A DNA stretch of 64,000 nt from Pratylenchus scribneri (GCA_030063045.1 JAQSEB010000020.1:124001-188000); one strand, 5' to 3'. Shown: positions 1 through 12,980, numbered from the stretch's first letter. A program made the numbers and translations. Notes: generated from the letters alone by a model not told the origin.

Positions 1-2733
1 TTTTTGCGGTAAGTTTCCTCATTTATATTGAGGAAAGCTGGAAAAGTGGCCTTTAGGGTAAATATAAAACAGAAAGAAATGATCGGTGAGGGCAAAAAGT
101 GAAATGAGGACATTTGCTTGGGATTGAGGGCAAAACATGATGATGGCCTATGGCTTTGGATTGGATTTGTGGAATGATTTGAAAAAATCAAAAGAGATTG
201 GAAAACCAACTGCTGCCACTTTTTCATGTCGACAGCAGTCTCTCAAATTCACATCAAATGTGATTTTCAATGAATGGAAATTGGCTTTTTCCTTGGTTTA
301 TGGCACTAAAATGAGTGTTTTTTTTCATTAACTAAGGGTTGAATGAAAATATGAATTGAGTAAAATAGTGGAATGAATTGGGTAAAATAGGGGAGATGGG
401 GAGATATATTATAGTTTCATTTTAAGGCTCTCATTCATTCATTCAAATCTTCAATGTCGGGATCGGGAGATGGGTAGGAGGTGAATACCCTGAATTGAAT
501 TGACTTGAAGCTTAAGACAAAATTCAAATAAGTTTGTGAATTACTCAATTTGGACTTCGGGATTGAATCTAAACTCTATAATCTTGTCTCTCTCCTTTTA
601 TATCTAAAAGAAGAATTGCTTGGAAAAGAGAGGCGATAAAGCAGAGCCAAAAAGAAGGATCGGTAATCGCTGCTCTATTGGTCTCATAAATATCCACAAA
701 TAAGAACCCATCTAAGCAGCAAGCACAGCACAGAGATCCAATATCCCTAAATCCACTGCCAATATATTTATTTGAGTAGATGAAGAGAGAATGCACCGCT
801 TATTCCATTCATATCCGCCCGCATTGATTTCACTAAGGCCAGTGTCAGTCGAGAATCCTCTCTTAATCCTCCCGTAAATTGCTTTTGCTCCTTTTCGACT
901 TCTCCCCATGGTCAATGGAATGATCGCCAGTAAAACTATATAGCAAAAGCAATGATCCGCTTCTCGTCTTTTATATTTCCTCACCTGGCTATGTTTATCC
1001 CATAGTCTCTCAAAGAAATTAAGCTTTGCACAACAGACACTCTATTATTATTGTTTTGTATTTTCAAATAAAAACATAAAAACATTTACAAATGAAACAC
1101 AAAAAGATTTTCAAATGAAACACAAAAACATATTCATATGAAATACAAAAGCATTTCCAAATGAAAATATAAAAACATTTCACAAAAACATTTCCAAATG
1201 AAACAAAAAAACATTTCCAATGAAAACACAAAAACATTAACAAATAAAACACAAAAAAAAAAAACAAATGAACACAGAAACACAAAAACATTAACAAATA
1301 AAACACAAAAACATTAACAAATTAAACACAAAACATTAACAAATAAAACACAAAAACATTAACAAATTAAACACAAAACATTAACAAATAAAACACAAAA
1401 ACATTTACAAATGAAACACAAAAACATTTTTAATGAAACACAAAAACTTTTTCATATGAAACACAAAAACATTTCCAATGAAAAAACACAAAAACATTAA
1501 CAAATAAAACACAAAAACATTAACAAATGAAACACAGAAACACAAAAACATTAACAAATAAAACACAAAAACATTTACAAATTAAACACAAAAACATTTT
1601 GAAATACAATACAAAAACATTTGCAAATGAAACACAAAGCATTTACAAATGAAACACAAAAACATTTTGAAATAAAACACAAAAAACATTTGCAAATGAA
1701 ACACAAAACATTTTAAATGAAACACAAAAACATTTTCATATGAAACACAAAAACATTTTCATATGAAACACAAAAAAATTTCCAATGAAAACACAAAAAC
1801 ATTAACAAATGAAACACAGAAACACAAAAACATTAACAAATAAAACACAAAAACATTTACAAACGAAACACAAAAACATTTCAAAATGAAACACAAAAAC
1901 ATTTTGAAACAAAACACAAAAATATTTACAAATGAACACAAAAACATTTACAAATGAAGCACAAAAACATATTAAAATTAAAACACAAAAAATAATACAG
2001 CCTGATTTCTAATCGTAAATTTTGAATTCAGCCTAATCTTAATGAATTTCATTTCTTCTATTAATTCTAGTAATAATAATAAATAAGTAATAATATTTTT
2101 ATTTAATATAATTCTATTTTATACCATCATAAAATCATAAAATAATATCAATCAAAATCAAAATAAGATTTCTGGTGATGATTGTGGTCTCGAAATTAAA
2201 ACAAAAAAGGAAAGAAAAATTGTGAGTCGAAATTTTGGGTAAAAGATGGAAAACAACAAAAAATGGGAGAAATATTGGTCGGTGAGTACATTAATAGGGT
2301 AGTCGAGAATATAATTGTCAAAAAAAGAAAATATCAGACAAAATTTGCCCAAAAATTTTGGCCAAAATACATTTTTTTTCTATGCCCTACTAAAATACCG
2401 AAATACATTTTTAAAATTTTGCTATACCCAAAAATAAATTTAAAATTCCCCCATTTTTGCCTGAAAATAAATATAATTTAAAAAATAATGCTTTTGGATT
2501 TGCGGCCTGGCCAAAAAGGGAAGAAAGGTGGGCTAGAAGAGAGGGCAAGAGTATCAAAAAATTGAAAAAATATCAATTCACGAAAATGAACACAAAATAA
2601 ATGGGAGAGAGATTTATATAGGTGAGGTGGGGAAGGGATTTTGGATGGATTCATATTTATTTAGGCACTTTTTCCCGTGTTGTCAATTTTGAATATGTCC
2701 ATTTTTGAGTCCATTCCTTATTTTGGCCTTTGG
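1..2733. other. Gene-free 5' flank
   Basis: I see no convincing exon here. The open frames in it are AT-driven or lie inside the minisatellite described separately. The stretch just downstream of the sphingomyelin synthase stop (about 2,450-2,730) would hold that gene's 3' UTR. Confidence 0.6.
1070..1990. repeat. AT-rich minisatellite (ACAAAAACATTT family)
   Basis: About 0.9 kb of tandem units of roughly 18-24 bp built on AAACACAAAAACATTTACAA, with variants (TTCATATG, TTAACAAAT, CCAATGAAA) that recur in blocks. Open frames on the minus strand are artefacts of the repeat, reading as low-complexity F/C/V/K peptides. Confidence 0.9.
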
Positions 2734-5700
2734 TCATTGCAATTTCATGCTTATTTTGGCCATCATTGAATGGGCCCATCGTGGCCGCGCCCATGGCCAA
2801 TTCCATTGATTTTGCAGGGGCCCGGTGTCCGGCACCTCCGATTCGAACCAATAGCAAAGCCAAAACCACCAAACATTGGAGAGGGGCGCCTGCGCTCGTT
2901 GGGCACGCGCAGTCTCGAACATTTGATGATAGGACCAAAACACGTGGGAGGTTAGCCAATAGGCGATCAGCACGTCCATCTGTGTGGAAATATGGGGGGA
3001 ATTATTTTTTGGATGATTTTTTATTTTAAAAATTACTAATTTATTTATAAAATTAATTTAAGCAAGAATTAATTTTCATTAATAAAATATGGATTATTAT
3101 TGGAAATTTAATTAATTATTTATTTAAATTTAATATTAAATTGAAAAATTATATCGAAAAAAATATATTTTTAATAATTTTTTGATTATTAAAAAATTAA
3201 TTCTTCCAAAATTATTTGTAAAAAAAATATTCACCCTATTTAAATATTTGCTATAATTTTAAATAATAATAAATTCCTGTAAAAAAATTTTTAAAAATTA
3301 AATAAAAAAGAGAGAAAAAATTTTAAAAGGAAAGGGACTGTTAAAAATTTGGCTGATTTTTTTGTGTAATTTTATTTAATTTTTTTCCCAAAATTCACAC
3401 CGTATAATGTCCGCCGCTGAGCACGAGGGCAGCAATGCCGAGGAATGTGACGGGAAGGGCAAGCCATCTGCAAAAACAATAGGGAAAATTAATTATTAAT
3501 AATTTTCAATATAAAAAAATTCTCAAAATATTTTTAAAAAAATTTTTAAAAAATTTAAAATAATTATTAATAATTTTAATAAATAAAATTTCTGAATCTC
3601 TGACCTGAGCAAATAGAGTCCCCTTGGGCTGTAACGCAATTGGGTGAAGTACATGATGGAGAGGACGACGGTATGGCCGCTGAACATCAAATCACCGCAG
3701 AGAATTTCGGGTTGGCCTGAGGTCTGAAAATTGCAAAAATTATTTTTATTTATTTTTAATTTTAATTATGGGTAATTATTTATGGGGAAAAATTTTTGTA
3801 AACGCTAAAATCCAAGGAAAAAAAATAAAAAAAATTAATTTAATTAATTAAAAATAAATTTAATTTAAATTTAAAAAAATAATAAAAAATGTAAAATAAA
3901 ATAAAATTTAATTAAAAATTTAAAATAAAATTTAATTAAAAATTTAAAATAAATTTTATTAAATAATTTAATTAAAAAATTTAAAATAAATTTAATTAAT
4001 TAAAATTTAAAATAAATTTCATACATTTTCCCCATCCCAATTAATAAATATAAAAAAGAACTGACCAATCCAAGTGTGACCACATAGGTAACAAATCGGG
4101 TCATAATCTCGTCCGCGTACATGCTGGTCCCATTCATTTGAGGCCTACAAATTTGGTCGCGATTATCAAAGGCCGGTGGCAGGAAAGTGACGCCCAAAAC
4201 GATGGCACGAAGTCCTGTGTAAATTTTAAATAATTTTTGAATTATTTTCAGATAAAAAATTTAAAATAGTTTAAAATTAATTAATAAATATTCGTAAAAA
4301 TTAATTAAATAATTTTTAAAAATCAATAATACCGTAATTTTTGATAATTTTTATAAAAATAAGCAATAAAAATTCAATAATTTACCGTAAAGGATGGCGG
4401 CAATGAGGAAAACCCGTCTGAGGATGACCAGCCGATGCCGATGCAACATCACAATGGCGAAACCAACAACAGAACTGTGAATTAAAGAGAGATTAATTTC
4501 AGCAATTAAATTTTAAAATCAATTTAAATAGAAATATCATTTTCTTGTTTAAATAAAAATAAATCCAAAAAATTGTCATGTGAAAAATTTTATATTTTTG
4601 ATGTGAAATGACTCGAAAAAAATTCAAATAGTATAGTGAGCTTAATTTATTCCTAATTAATAATATTCTAATAAACAAAGAAAAGATTGATAAATCGTAA
4701 AGATTTTTTTTATTTTCTGTAAAAAATTTATTTCTCTTTTTTTTTAAATTTCAAAAAATTGAAAAGGTGAACGCAATTTATTCAAAAATATTTTTAAATT
4801 GATCTGTTATTCAAAATGTGGATATGGATAAATTCAATTTTTTATTTTTTGGGATTTTTAAATATAAAATTTTTATTTCTGAAAAAATTAATTTTTGGGT
4901 ATTTTGAATTAATTAAAATAATGATTAAAATTTTTAGACTGACTTAACGGTGGAGAGAACATCGCCCACGGGCCATGCCCATCCCTGCTGGGGCACAATG
5001 AACCAGACGAGGTCATCCAACGGTTGGCGGGGGACAATGTCATGGATGATGGTCAGCAGGAAGAAATTGAGGAATGCGGACACGGCCAAACACAAAAATG
5101 CCACAGCCGTTTTCAGCAATTCCGAATAGATTAACTAAATGAGAAAATAAATTTTAAAAAAAATTATAATTTTTTAAAATGTTTTTTGCTCTTTTTTATT
5201 GACAAAAATCAATATTGAAAAATATAATAAAAATTATTTAAATGTAATTTTAATTTTTTGGCATTTTTATAGTAGGAAAAAATTTTATAAAAATTTTAAA
5301 ATAAATAAATTGAAAATAAAATAAAAATTATTTAAATGTAATTTTTTTATAGGAAAAAATCAATAAAAATTCAGAAATAATAAGAAAATAATTTAAGTAT
5401 TAAATGTAATTTTTGGCTTTTTTGTACTAAAAAATTAATAAAAATTGGTAAAATAAATTGAAGATAAATTAAAATTTTAAATTTAGAATTTTGTCTATTT
5501 TAATTTAAATCTAAAAAATCAATTAAAAAATGGGAAATAATTTTTTTTTGATTTTGTATAAAATTTGTAAAATTTTTCGGAAATTTTTATTTAAATTTTT
5601 CATTTAATTAATTCCCATTTTTATTTCATACTTTGGTCCGTCGATTCTGGCCTGTCAAACTCGAATGTTTGCCACCGCTTCCACATTTATCATCGCCGCC

Positions 5701-7169
5701 ATTGGCTCCCGACCTGAAGAATAATTGACAAAATTAAATTCGAATATTCCATTAAGATATGTTTAGGCTGACTAGGGAATTTTTCGATCCAAAAGGGGAC
5801 CTTTCACTTTTGCAAAATTCAGGTCTCGGGTTCGAACCCGCTCGGAGGAAGTTATTTTTTCGGACTTGTTGAATACTTTTATGCTTTTTTATATATTCTA
5901 CAATAGATTTCGAATCTAAAATTTTTTGAAATTTTTCCATCTGAAAGGTGGACCTTTCATTTTTGCAAAATTTAAGTTATAGGTTCGAATCCACTGAGAG
6001 AAATTATTTTTTCGGACTTGATGTGTACACTTTTCTGCATTTTTAAACATTTTAGAATGCATTTCTGGACCAAAAAAAATCGTTGAAAATTTTCGATCCA
6101 AGGTCCCATGGGGAGACCCTTGATATTTATGTAAAATTTAGGTCACCATTCAAATCCGCTTAAGGGAAATTATTTTTTTTTTCAGAGTTTTATAGTGACT
6201 TTTCCAAGCATTTGTATACATTTTTAGTCAAAGTATAGTAATTCGAGTGTAAACTACGCCTATTGGTCAAACCTTGTTGTGCTGGAATCGATCATCAGCT
6301 GAACATGATGATGATGATGGCCATGGCCTGAATGATGATGATTTTGATGGTTTATTGCGGTGTTGGTGGGTGAATGTGGCGAATGATGGTGATAATTGGC
6401 ATTGTATGATGATGGATTATTATTCAAATTTGTCGGTTGGCCACCACCATGTTGGATGTCCCCATTGATTAGACGGCAATTTGTTCCGGCACCACCGCCG
6501 CCACCACTGCTCCCCGCACTACCCGGCGATTCGACCCGTACTTGCTGCAATTTTAAATATTAATTAATCAAAAAGTTAAATTAACTATTTTAGATTTTTC
6601 AATTTTAACTGAAACCTCTAATAACTTTAACCAATAGCCAAAACCAATAGGTTTCTAAAGAGAATGATCCTATACTTAAATAAAGGAAAAAAAACCCTTA
6701 GGTTTGGTATATGAAAAACTGCCAGGGGTCAAAGTTTGGTATTATACCTTTTGGAATATCCCAACAAATTTTTGCCAATGTTCATCTAATTTGACATTTG
6801 AATTGTGAATATCCATTATAGTAGTAAATTTTCCTTAATAAATTGAAATGTGTATCGCAACTTATTTAGGTTTTCTAGTTTGGCTATTATCTCTAACCCA
6901 AATATCCGATAACCGATATCAATATCAGGAATGTCCCCAATTTAAATGGGAAAACTTTAAGATTGGAAATGTCATTGCAGTTATTTCTCTGGTAGATATT
7001 GAGATATTCAACCAAAACTATAAAGTTCGGGATAATAATTTGGCTTCCAAGTCAGTGCCCGATAATACATTTACTTATCGAAGAATATTAATAATTAACT
7101 TAAAAATTAAACCTGAAATTCCTGAGCATCAAATGTTCCGGCTTGCACTTCCGATTGTCTAAGTGGCAT
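2734..7169 (-). CDS. Sphingomyelin synthase-like membrane enzyme
   Basis: Enzyme of the sphingomyelin synthase family, which moves a phosphocholine (or phosphoethanolamine) head group onto ceramide in Golgi or plasma membrane. Exons in gene order: 7113-7169, 6273-6544, 5632-5713, 4944-5134, 4386-4474, 4066-4214, 3605-3723, 3401-3467, 2734-2979; they sum to 424 codons. The catalytic His-His-Asp triad is visible: CGDLMFSGHTVVL in exon 7, then HYT at the end of exon 8 joined to MDVLIAYW in exon 9. Exon 4 holds the hydrophobic segment with IHDIVPRQ, and exon 6 the VTFLPP loop. Family members usually begin with a SAM domain; here the N-terminus is instead Gly-, Asn- and His-rich (about residues 25-115). 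The start is uncertain: the ATG at 7169 is the nearest in frame, but the frame stays open upstream. The family call is firm; substrate choice is not readable. Confidence 0.93.
5765..6245 (+). repeat. Three tandem SINE-like units in an intron
   Basis: Inside the intron 5714-6272 of the sphingomyelin synthase gene, three diverged units of about 150-165 bp follow each other. Each has a segment like GACCTTTCATTTTTGCAAAA, then a tRNA B-box-like core (GGTTCGAACCC at about 5829, GGTTCGAATCC at about 5981, a decayed CATTCAAATCC at about 6137), then GGAAATTATTTTTTCGGA. Related copies occur in the other orientation at about 17,330-17,450 and 43,010-43,120. Confidence 0.75.
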
Positions 7170-8117
7170 ATGAGAGTCGGATATTTCACGGCGATGGCCC
7201 CCCATTCACAGAGACGAAAGCATACAATAACAAAAATAGACGAGATGAAAAAATGGAAAATCAATATGTGGAACTTTGGGCTTTGAGTTGGGTGTTGTTT
7301 TGTTAATTATTTGGCACAGAAAATGTCAGCGATCAGCGTAGTGTTATTTTGGTTGTTGTTGTTATTATTTTTCTTCCAAGTAAGTAGTATAATGTTTGGT
7401 TCTATAAATTTTTAATTTAAAATATTGGAAATTCTTTCGTGAAGGTCAGAGAATTTATTTTGTGGAAGATGGCGTGGCGGAAAAACTAATTAATAAATAA
7501 AAATTGACGCGGTTCTCGGCTTGCCGGGTAATTTAGGTTATTTTTGACTCTCATCTCATCTCATCTCATCGCTTCGCTTGCTGCTGTCCTCGCTTTTATA
7601 GGTAGGTATTTGTGTGATTAATGATATCAAAAAACGTAAAGGAGAGATAGGAGAATGTGTGATTCATGATGATCGAAATGAAATGGCGTAAAATTGACGT
7701 TCACTGATATTGGGAATTTGGAAGAAAATATGTATTGGATAAACAAAAGATGGACGGAAAAAAAATATGAAGTTGGGTCTTGGCTCTTGGGTGATTTTTT
7801 GTGAAGATTAGATTATTTTGCTCGGAAGAAAGAATCGATGGGAGAGGGCAGGGGGGGATAAAAAAAAATTGACTTTAAATTTGAAATTAAAATCAATGAA
7901 ATATTAATAATTATAGATTTTTGATTTATTTTAAATGTTTTTTGGTCAATTTTACTAAAAAAATCGATTTATTGAGGACGGAAAATATAAAAGTTGGGAC
8001 GAAAGAAAAAAATCGATTGGTTTTTTCATCCATATTGCATTTATATTAGCTGCTTCCTTCGATTTCTATTCAAAAACCATACATAGGAATAAATCATTTT
8101 TCTGGCCTATTCCATTG
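7170..8117. other. Upstream region of the sphingomyelin synthase gene
   Basis: Probable promoter and 5' UTR side of the minus-strand gene. I see a short direct repeat (CATCTCATCTCATCTCAT at about 7,552) and no convincing exon, apart from the uncertain extension of exon 1 upstream of 7169. Confidence 0.5.
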
Positions 8118-8120
8118 GCT

Positions 8121-8156
<36 letters not shown>

Positions 8157-8176
8157 TTATTGATTTGTTAGCAAAT

Positions 8177-8208
<32 letters not shown>

Positions 8209-8212
8209 AGCG
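8118..8212 (+). tRNA. tRNA-Asn(GTT) with a short intron
   Basis: The acceptor halves GCTTCCG (8118-8124) and CGGGAGC (8205-8211) pair, with one G-T pair. The D arm GGCGCAATCGGTTAGCGC, anticodon stem TTCGG/CCGAA and T arm GGTGGTTCAAGCCCACC are all present. The loop begins C-T-G-T-T-A, giving anticodon GTT. After position 37 there are 22 bases before the CCGAA stem, so about 21 bases (ATTATTGATTTGTTAGCAAAT) form an intron at the canonical place. Removing it gives a standard-length tRNA-Asn. Confidence 0.93.
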
Positions 8213-9219
8213 ATTATTTTTTTCGAATCCCTAATTCCTTCAATAAGGTTAAGAAATCCTATATATTAATTGATAATCATAATTACCCGAAATTCAATCC
8301 ATTTTTGAATGAGAATTTGGGGCAAATGGCGAGGAAATTCCCACTGGTTTTTCTCATTAAACTATAAATAATAAAATGGCGAATGAGAGGGAAAGTGAAA
8401 GGGACACGCACATTTAATATTCGCTTTCATAAATGGTGGTTTGACAAAAAAAAAAGCCGGTACCCATTCTTTTCATTTGTTAAAAATCCTAAAATGTCAA
8501 TGAGTGCAGAGGCAAGTGAGAATTTGACAAATGAAAAAGGAAATATAATTGTGGAGAAAATCTAAATACATTTTTCACTATTTTGCACAAGAGTCTGATG
8601 GCCAAAAATTTTTTGGGAACCACCTTCGTCATCATCGAACCCAAAATGAATTTTTAAGAAAAGAAAAGAATATCTTTCTGAAAGAAAGAACAGCAGAGAG
8701 GAATTTTTTGTCGTCATTCTCATCCAATAATAACCTCAAAAATTCCCTCATCAAGGGGGGGGGGGGGGGCTATTTCATCCGGTTCTATTTTCTCATTCAT
8801 CAATGATTTGACTGACATAGAAGAAGGAACACCGGCGAGGGCAAAAAACAACGAAAAAGTGGGATTGGATTTGGATGAAAGCAAGTTTTATTTAATATTA
8901 GCCTGCAGGGACGTCTGGTTCACACACTCAAGTTTTGAAGATTTGAAGGAAACGAAAATAAAAACTCTATCTATACATTTTCTCAGAGAAATGGAAAAAA
9001 GAGCCATCAAGATTCGAGAAAAATAAAAAAAAAAGGTTAAGGCCATTAGAATGAGTGGATTAGCCTCCTAAATCCTTTTCCAACCACCAATATTTATCCA
9101 TTTAATGTGTTTTTCTGCCAACAGAGTTCTGTCTTTCTTCCCCCCTTTATTAGCAGGATAGACAGTAGACACAACAATCTAATAAAATATTCCTTCTTTA
9201 TTAAAATGGTTTATCCAAA
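8213..9219. other. Intergenic, nothing identified
   Basis: Low-complexity A-rich sequence with a run of 14 G at about 8757. Short open frames exist (8383-9026) but have no recognisable protein, no splice context and biased A/K composition. Confidence 0.5.
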
Positions 9220-9224
9220 AGATA

Positions 9225-9585
9225 GTGTTCCGAAACAAGTCAATTGAGTACCCGAGGCCGTTCTTTTGGCCATAGCTCAACAAAGAAGCAACTAATTTTG
9301 GAAGGGGATATGCCATTTTAAAGCCCTAAATGTCTCTAAAAAGTGGCTTAACTAATTTTTTAAAAATTTAAGACAATTTGTAAAATAAGCGGCTTTTTAT
9401 CACAAAATTCGGATTTATTACACTAAAAGACATATAACTTTTTATAAAATTGAATATTATAAAATTTATAAGAGCCACTTTATAGAGGACACTTTGGGCT
9501 TTAAAATGGTATATCGCCTTCCTAAATTGGCAATTGCTTCGATGAGCTATGGGCCAAAAAAAACTAATACGAAGACTCAATCAGC
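9225..9585. mobile_element. Fold-back MITE, family Q, copy 1
   Basis: Near-palindromic element. The left arm has TTGGCCATAGCTCAACAAAG, GGAAGGGGATATGCCATTTT and AAAGCCC; the right arm has the complements (GGGCTTTAAAATGGTATATC, GCTATGGGCCAA). Related copies lie at about 29.2, 29.5, 32.5, 32.9 and 43.6 kb. No coding capacity. Confidence 0.75.
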
Positions 9586-9599
9586 GATAATCATCCCTT

Positions 9600-11560
9600 G
9601 AGGGAAAATCAGAAAAGAATGACTGAATTTGAGAGGCAAATTTTGGGGCCAAAACTTGGAGGGAAAGTCAACGAGTAGGAGAGGGACGAAAATGGCCAAA
9701 TGATGGGCGGAAAAGCATGTGGGGGATTAAGTTGTTTGGAATGGCCAACGCTTATTTTTTGATTCCCTAAAGGCATGCCCAGCGGTGAAAGCTTTTGGAA
9801 GAACACTTGATGAGTCGCCGTAAGGAAAAAGGGTGCTGCCACGCCGCGTTAGGAAGGGATTTTTAGAGCACTTTCCTGCTTAATTCTCAATGCCATTTCC
9901 ATCCAAAAAAAAAAAAAACAAATTAAATCTCGCGCACAAAAACATGGCATTTTATGAAGGCACTCTCTGCGCGAAAGGGCACAAAAACGCGATGGGTCGA
10001 TTCTCGATTGTGTGTTTGGAGTTTTGCGCGGATAAAAGAAAGGAAGGGAAGAAGAGGATGGATATGAACGTCGGGAAAGGTAGTGCAGCGGTCGGTGGGG
10101 TGCAAGGATTGGATTTAGAAGTGGGAGACGGCGGAGACGGGGAAAGGAGGACAACAACAAAAATTGTGCTTTTTGAGATTTGGGGGCACGGCGCCATCCG
10201 TCGATGTTCCCATCACCGCCGGTGGTGTCCTCTTGGCGTGGTCTCCGACTCTGCAGTCTGCACTTACTTTTAGATTAGTATTCGGTAGATTGAGATGGAG
10301 AATATGGGCGGAAGGGGATAAACGCGCCATTTGAAGTGTCGGGAGGAGTAGCAAGAAGAGGGAGGCGAGAGACGGCTGGCAGGAGGGAAAGGCGAGGGGC
10401 GGCTGGCAGCAATGGAAGGAAGAGAAGGCGGCTGCTGGTAGACATCCTTCCATTCTTCCAACCACCTCTTCATCCCAGCCGCCCATCCTTACTGCCAGCC
10501 ACCCTTCCTTGCTGCCAGCCGCCCTTCGCCTCCTTCCTTGCTGCCAGCCGCCTCTCTTTCCATAATATGTTGCCCCCTTTCTTCCTCCTCCTCCAACAAA
10601 AGTATATATTGGACTAAAAAGTAGTCCTCTCACTCTCACAACAGCCAAAAGTGGTAAAGACGAAGGAAAGGAGGAAGAATGGCCCCGAATGTGTGCTCAA
10701 GAGTGCGGCTGGGAGCGAGATGGAAATGGAATAGGGGATGGAAAATTTGATGGGGGACGAGAGTGGCTGGTTCGGTTGACTTGGCTTGCTTTGGATTGTG
10801 TGTGTGGCTTGGCTGTACAGAGAATGTACACATAAAAGTGTGTGGAAGCCGCTGGGCGTTGGCGGCGGGAACCGGACGGAAAAATAATAAAAATTTTTGG
10901 GACTTTCGCTTCTTTCTATTTTCCATATTTTCCCTCTCATCAGCCCACCAATCCAAATAGCCATATTTTCCCTTCTCTCGCTCTTGAAAGAAAGGGAGAA
11001 AGGGCGCTCTTGGCCATTGGCCTTCTTCCTCACTCCCAAATATGGCCGATGCACATTTTTGTCTGCACAGCTGCTGTTGCTTTGTTGTCCCGGTCCATTG
11101 GTCCTCAAAAAGAGTGGCGAGAGTCGAGAAGGAAAATGTGGGCCAAAAACAGAACAAATACACATGAATTTTTGTGGGGAAAAGTAAAGCCCAAAGTTTT
11201 TTCTTTCGTTTAAGAGTTAAGACCAAAAAGGCATTAAATGAAAGAAAAATTGAAAAAAAATGCATTTGGCATTTCGATATAATTTTTTTCCCTTTCGTTT
11301 CTTTATATTCTATTCTCATCTTTTTCTATGTTCTTTTCATTTTGTTATTGATTGGTCATTTGTTTTGGGGACGACGGGACGAGAACTGGGTTTGGATTTT
11401 TGGTTTAATTTCCACATAAATTGGATTAAACTTGATTCTTTAGACAATTAATTATCAAAATTAAGTAAATCAACTTTTTTTCAGAAAAATAATTAAAAGA
11501 CTTGGAAATTGTAAAAATAATTCAATTTCACCCAAATTAAACGCGAATTTCTTGACAACA
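9600..11560. other. GC-richer gap without a confident gene
   Basis: This stretch is clearly richer in G+C and CpG than the rest and carries open frames on both strands (for example 9890-10273 + and 10115-10648 -), none with a recognisable domain. Around 10,340-10,560 there are imperfect inverted GGCTGGCAG / CTGCCAGCC blocks. A splice-like GTAAGTGCAG occurs on the minus strand near 10,260, so a hidden exon cannot be excluded. It may instead be promoter DNA of RPB10. Confidence 0.4.
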
Positions 11561-11567
11561 ATTCACA

Positions 11568-12285
11568 ATGATTATTCCAATTCGATGCTTCACATGCGGC
11601 AAAGTAATTGGCAACAAATGGGATGCCTATTTGCAACATCTTCAGGTTTTCAATTTTTATAAGAATATTTAAAATTATGTCGAAAAAAAATTATATACGT
11701 ACGGATATTTAAGAGAAGGTTGTTCTAAATTCACAAAGCAAATATACCCAAAATTGGATAGATCTGGTCAAGAAAGAAGCATTGAAAGATATATAATTTG
11801 TCATGGTTTGGTCAACAATTAAAGGGTATTAAACGGTTTAAACCAATTTTGGTTTGGTCAACAATTAAAGGGTATTAAACGGTTTAAACCCATTTTGGTT
11901 TGGTCAACAATTAAAGGGTATTAAACGGTTTAAACCAATTTTGGTTTAATGGTTCAAAATTAAATTAGAATTGGTTAAACCCAAGCCAATAGTCAAATAA
12001 TGCATCTAGACTAGATCTATCGATTGAGTATAAGGTTTATGGGTCTAGGTTCTTAGATAAACCACTGAACCATTATAAGCTCTTAAGCATTTTTATCTAC
12101 AAATTAATATTTCCCATTTAAAAATGAACCAATTGAATTAATTTTTGTACAATTTATAGGACGGCAATACGGAAGGCGATGCATTGGACGCGTTGAATTT
12201 GCGCCGATATTGTTGCCGTCGAATGCTGCTCTCCCATGTGGACTTGATCGAGAAATTGCTCAACTACAATCCAATTGAGAAGTGA
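11568..12285 (+). CDS. POLR2L: RNA polymerase subunit RPB10 (RPABC5)
   Basis: Small zinc-binding subunit shared by nuclear RNA polymerases I, II and III. Two exons, 11568-11645 and 12160-12285, give 67 residues, exactly the usual family length. The start [12 protein letters not shown] contains the invariant CxxC, and exon 2 contains RYCCRRML, the second half of the zinc site, followed by [14 protein letters not shown]. The intron is 514 bp (GT..TAG) and mostly occupied by a satellite-bearing mobile element. The ATG follows directly from the conserved MIIP start. AATAAA occurs about 100 bp downstream, near 12,386. Confidence 0.98.
11720..12095 (+). mobile_element. Satellite-bearing element (family S) in RPB10 intron
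   Basis: Contains about three tandem units of 40-some bp built on TTAAAGGGTATTAAACGG and TTTAAACCAATTTTGGTTTG. The left flank reads CCCAAAATTGGATAGATCTG and the right flank AATAAACCACTGAACCATTA-type sequence (approximate). The same flanks and units recur at about 14.0, 28.5, 38.2, 51.4 and 58.2 kb. Confidence 0.8.
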
Positions 12286-12980
12286 ATGAAAGCGCCGATT
12301 GAGAATGGAAAGAGGGAGCAACATTTTTTGTTTTGTTTTCACAAGCTTATTTAATATTTATTTTTGATTGGTTTTTGAATGTTGGAATAAATTTATTTCC
12401 CCATTGTTTTTTTTTTGTCGATTTTTCTTTTTGCGTTTGGAAGTGTTTCTTTGGGTCAATTAATTCATTTATGGTTTCGAGATTAAAATCCCAAAGTTTT
12501 CCGGACTTAAAAGCCTTCACATTTACAAACTAAAAAAACTAATATATCCAGCTTGGAAAACCTTAATTTTTCTGAATTTAAAACCTTAGTTTTTTTTTAG
12601 ATTAAAAAACTTCCAGAGTAAAAAACCTTGTTTTCCAGGTTAAAAAAAAATAATTTTCTAGGAAAAAAACTTTAATTTTTCCAAACTAAAAAACCTAAAT
12701 TTTTCCGAAAACCGCGAAATTTTTGTGTGACTAAAAAGCTTAAGAATCCACCCGAGCCTAAAAGTTCAAATTCAGCCAGAATATACGATTTATTTTTTTA
12801 GGCAATTCATGTGGAATTTTCGCAAATTAAACATTATTTTATTATTTTATACAAATGCATTTGAATTCATTCATTAAAAAATGAGAAAATGTGAAATTGA
12901 AAAATTTTTACTAATAATGAGAAGGAAAATTTCGCATAATTCATCGAATTTTTCTCTTCTTTAAACCTCGCTTGATTCAT
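12286..12980. other. Convergent 3' intergenic gap
   Basis: Lies between the 3' ends of RPB10 (+) and the unrecognised minus-strand gene. It is AT-rich and contains a loosely repeated AAAAACCTTAATTTTTCC pattern at about 12,540-12,720. No gene seen. Confidence 0.6.

Noticed and set aside
1064..1947. Phe/Cys/Val-rich frames on the minus strand
   Set aside because: Artefacts of the ACAAAAACATTT minisatellite.
6848..7162. A 104-codon plus-strand frame
   Set aside because: Overlaps the first exon of the sphingomyelin synthase gene in antisense and has no family resemblance.
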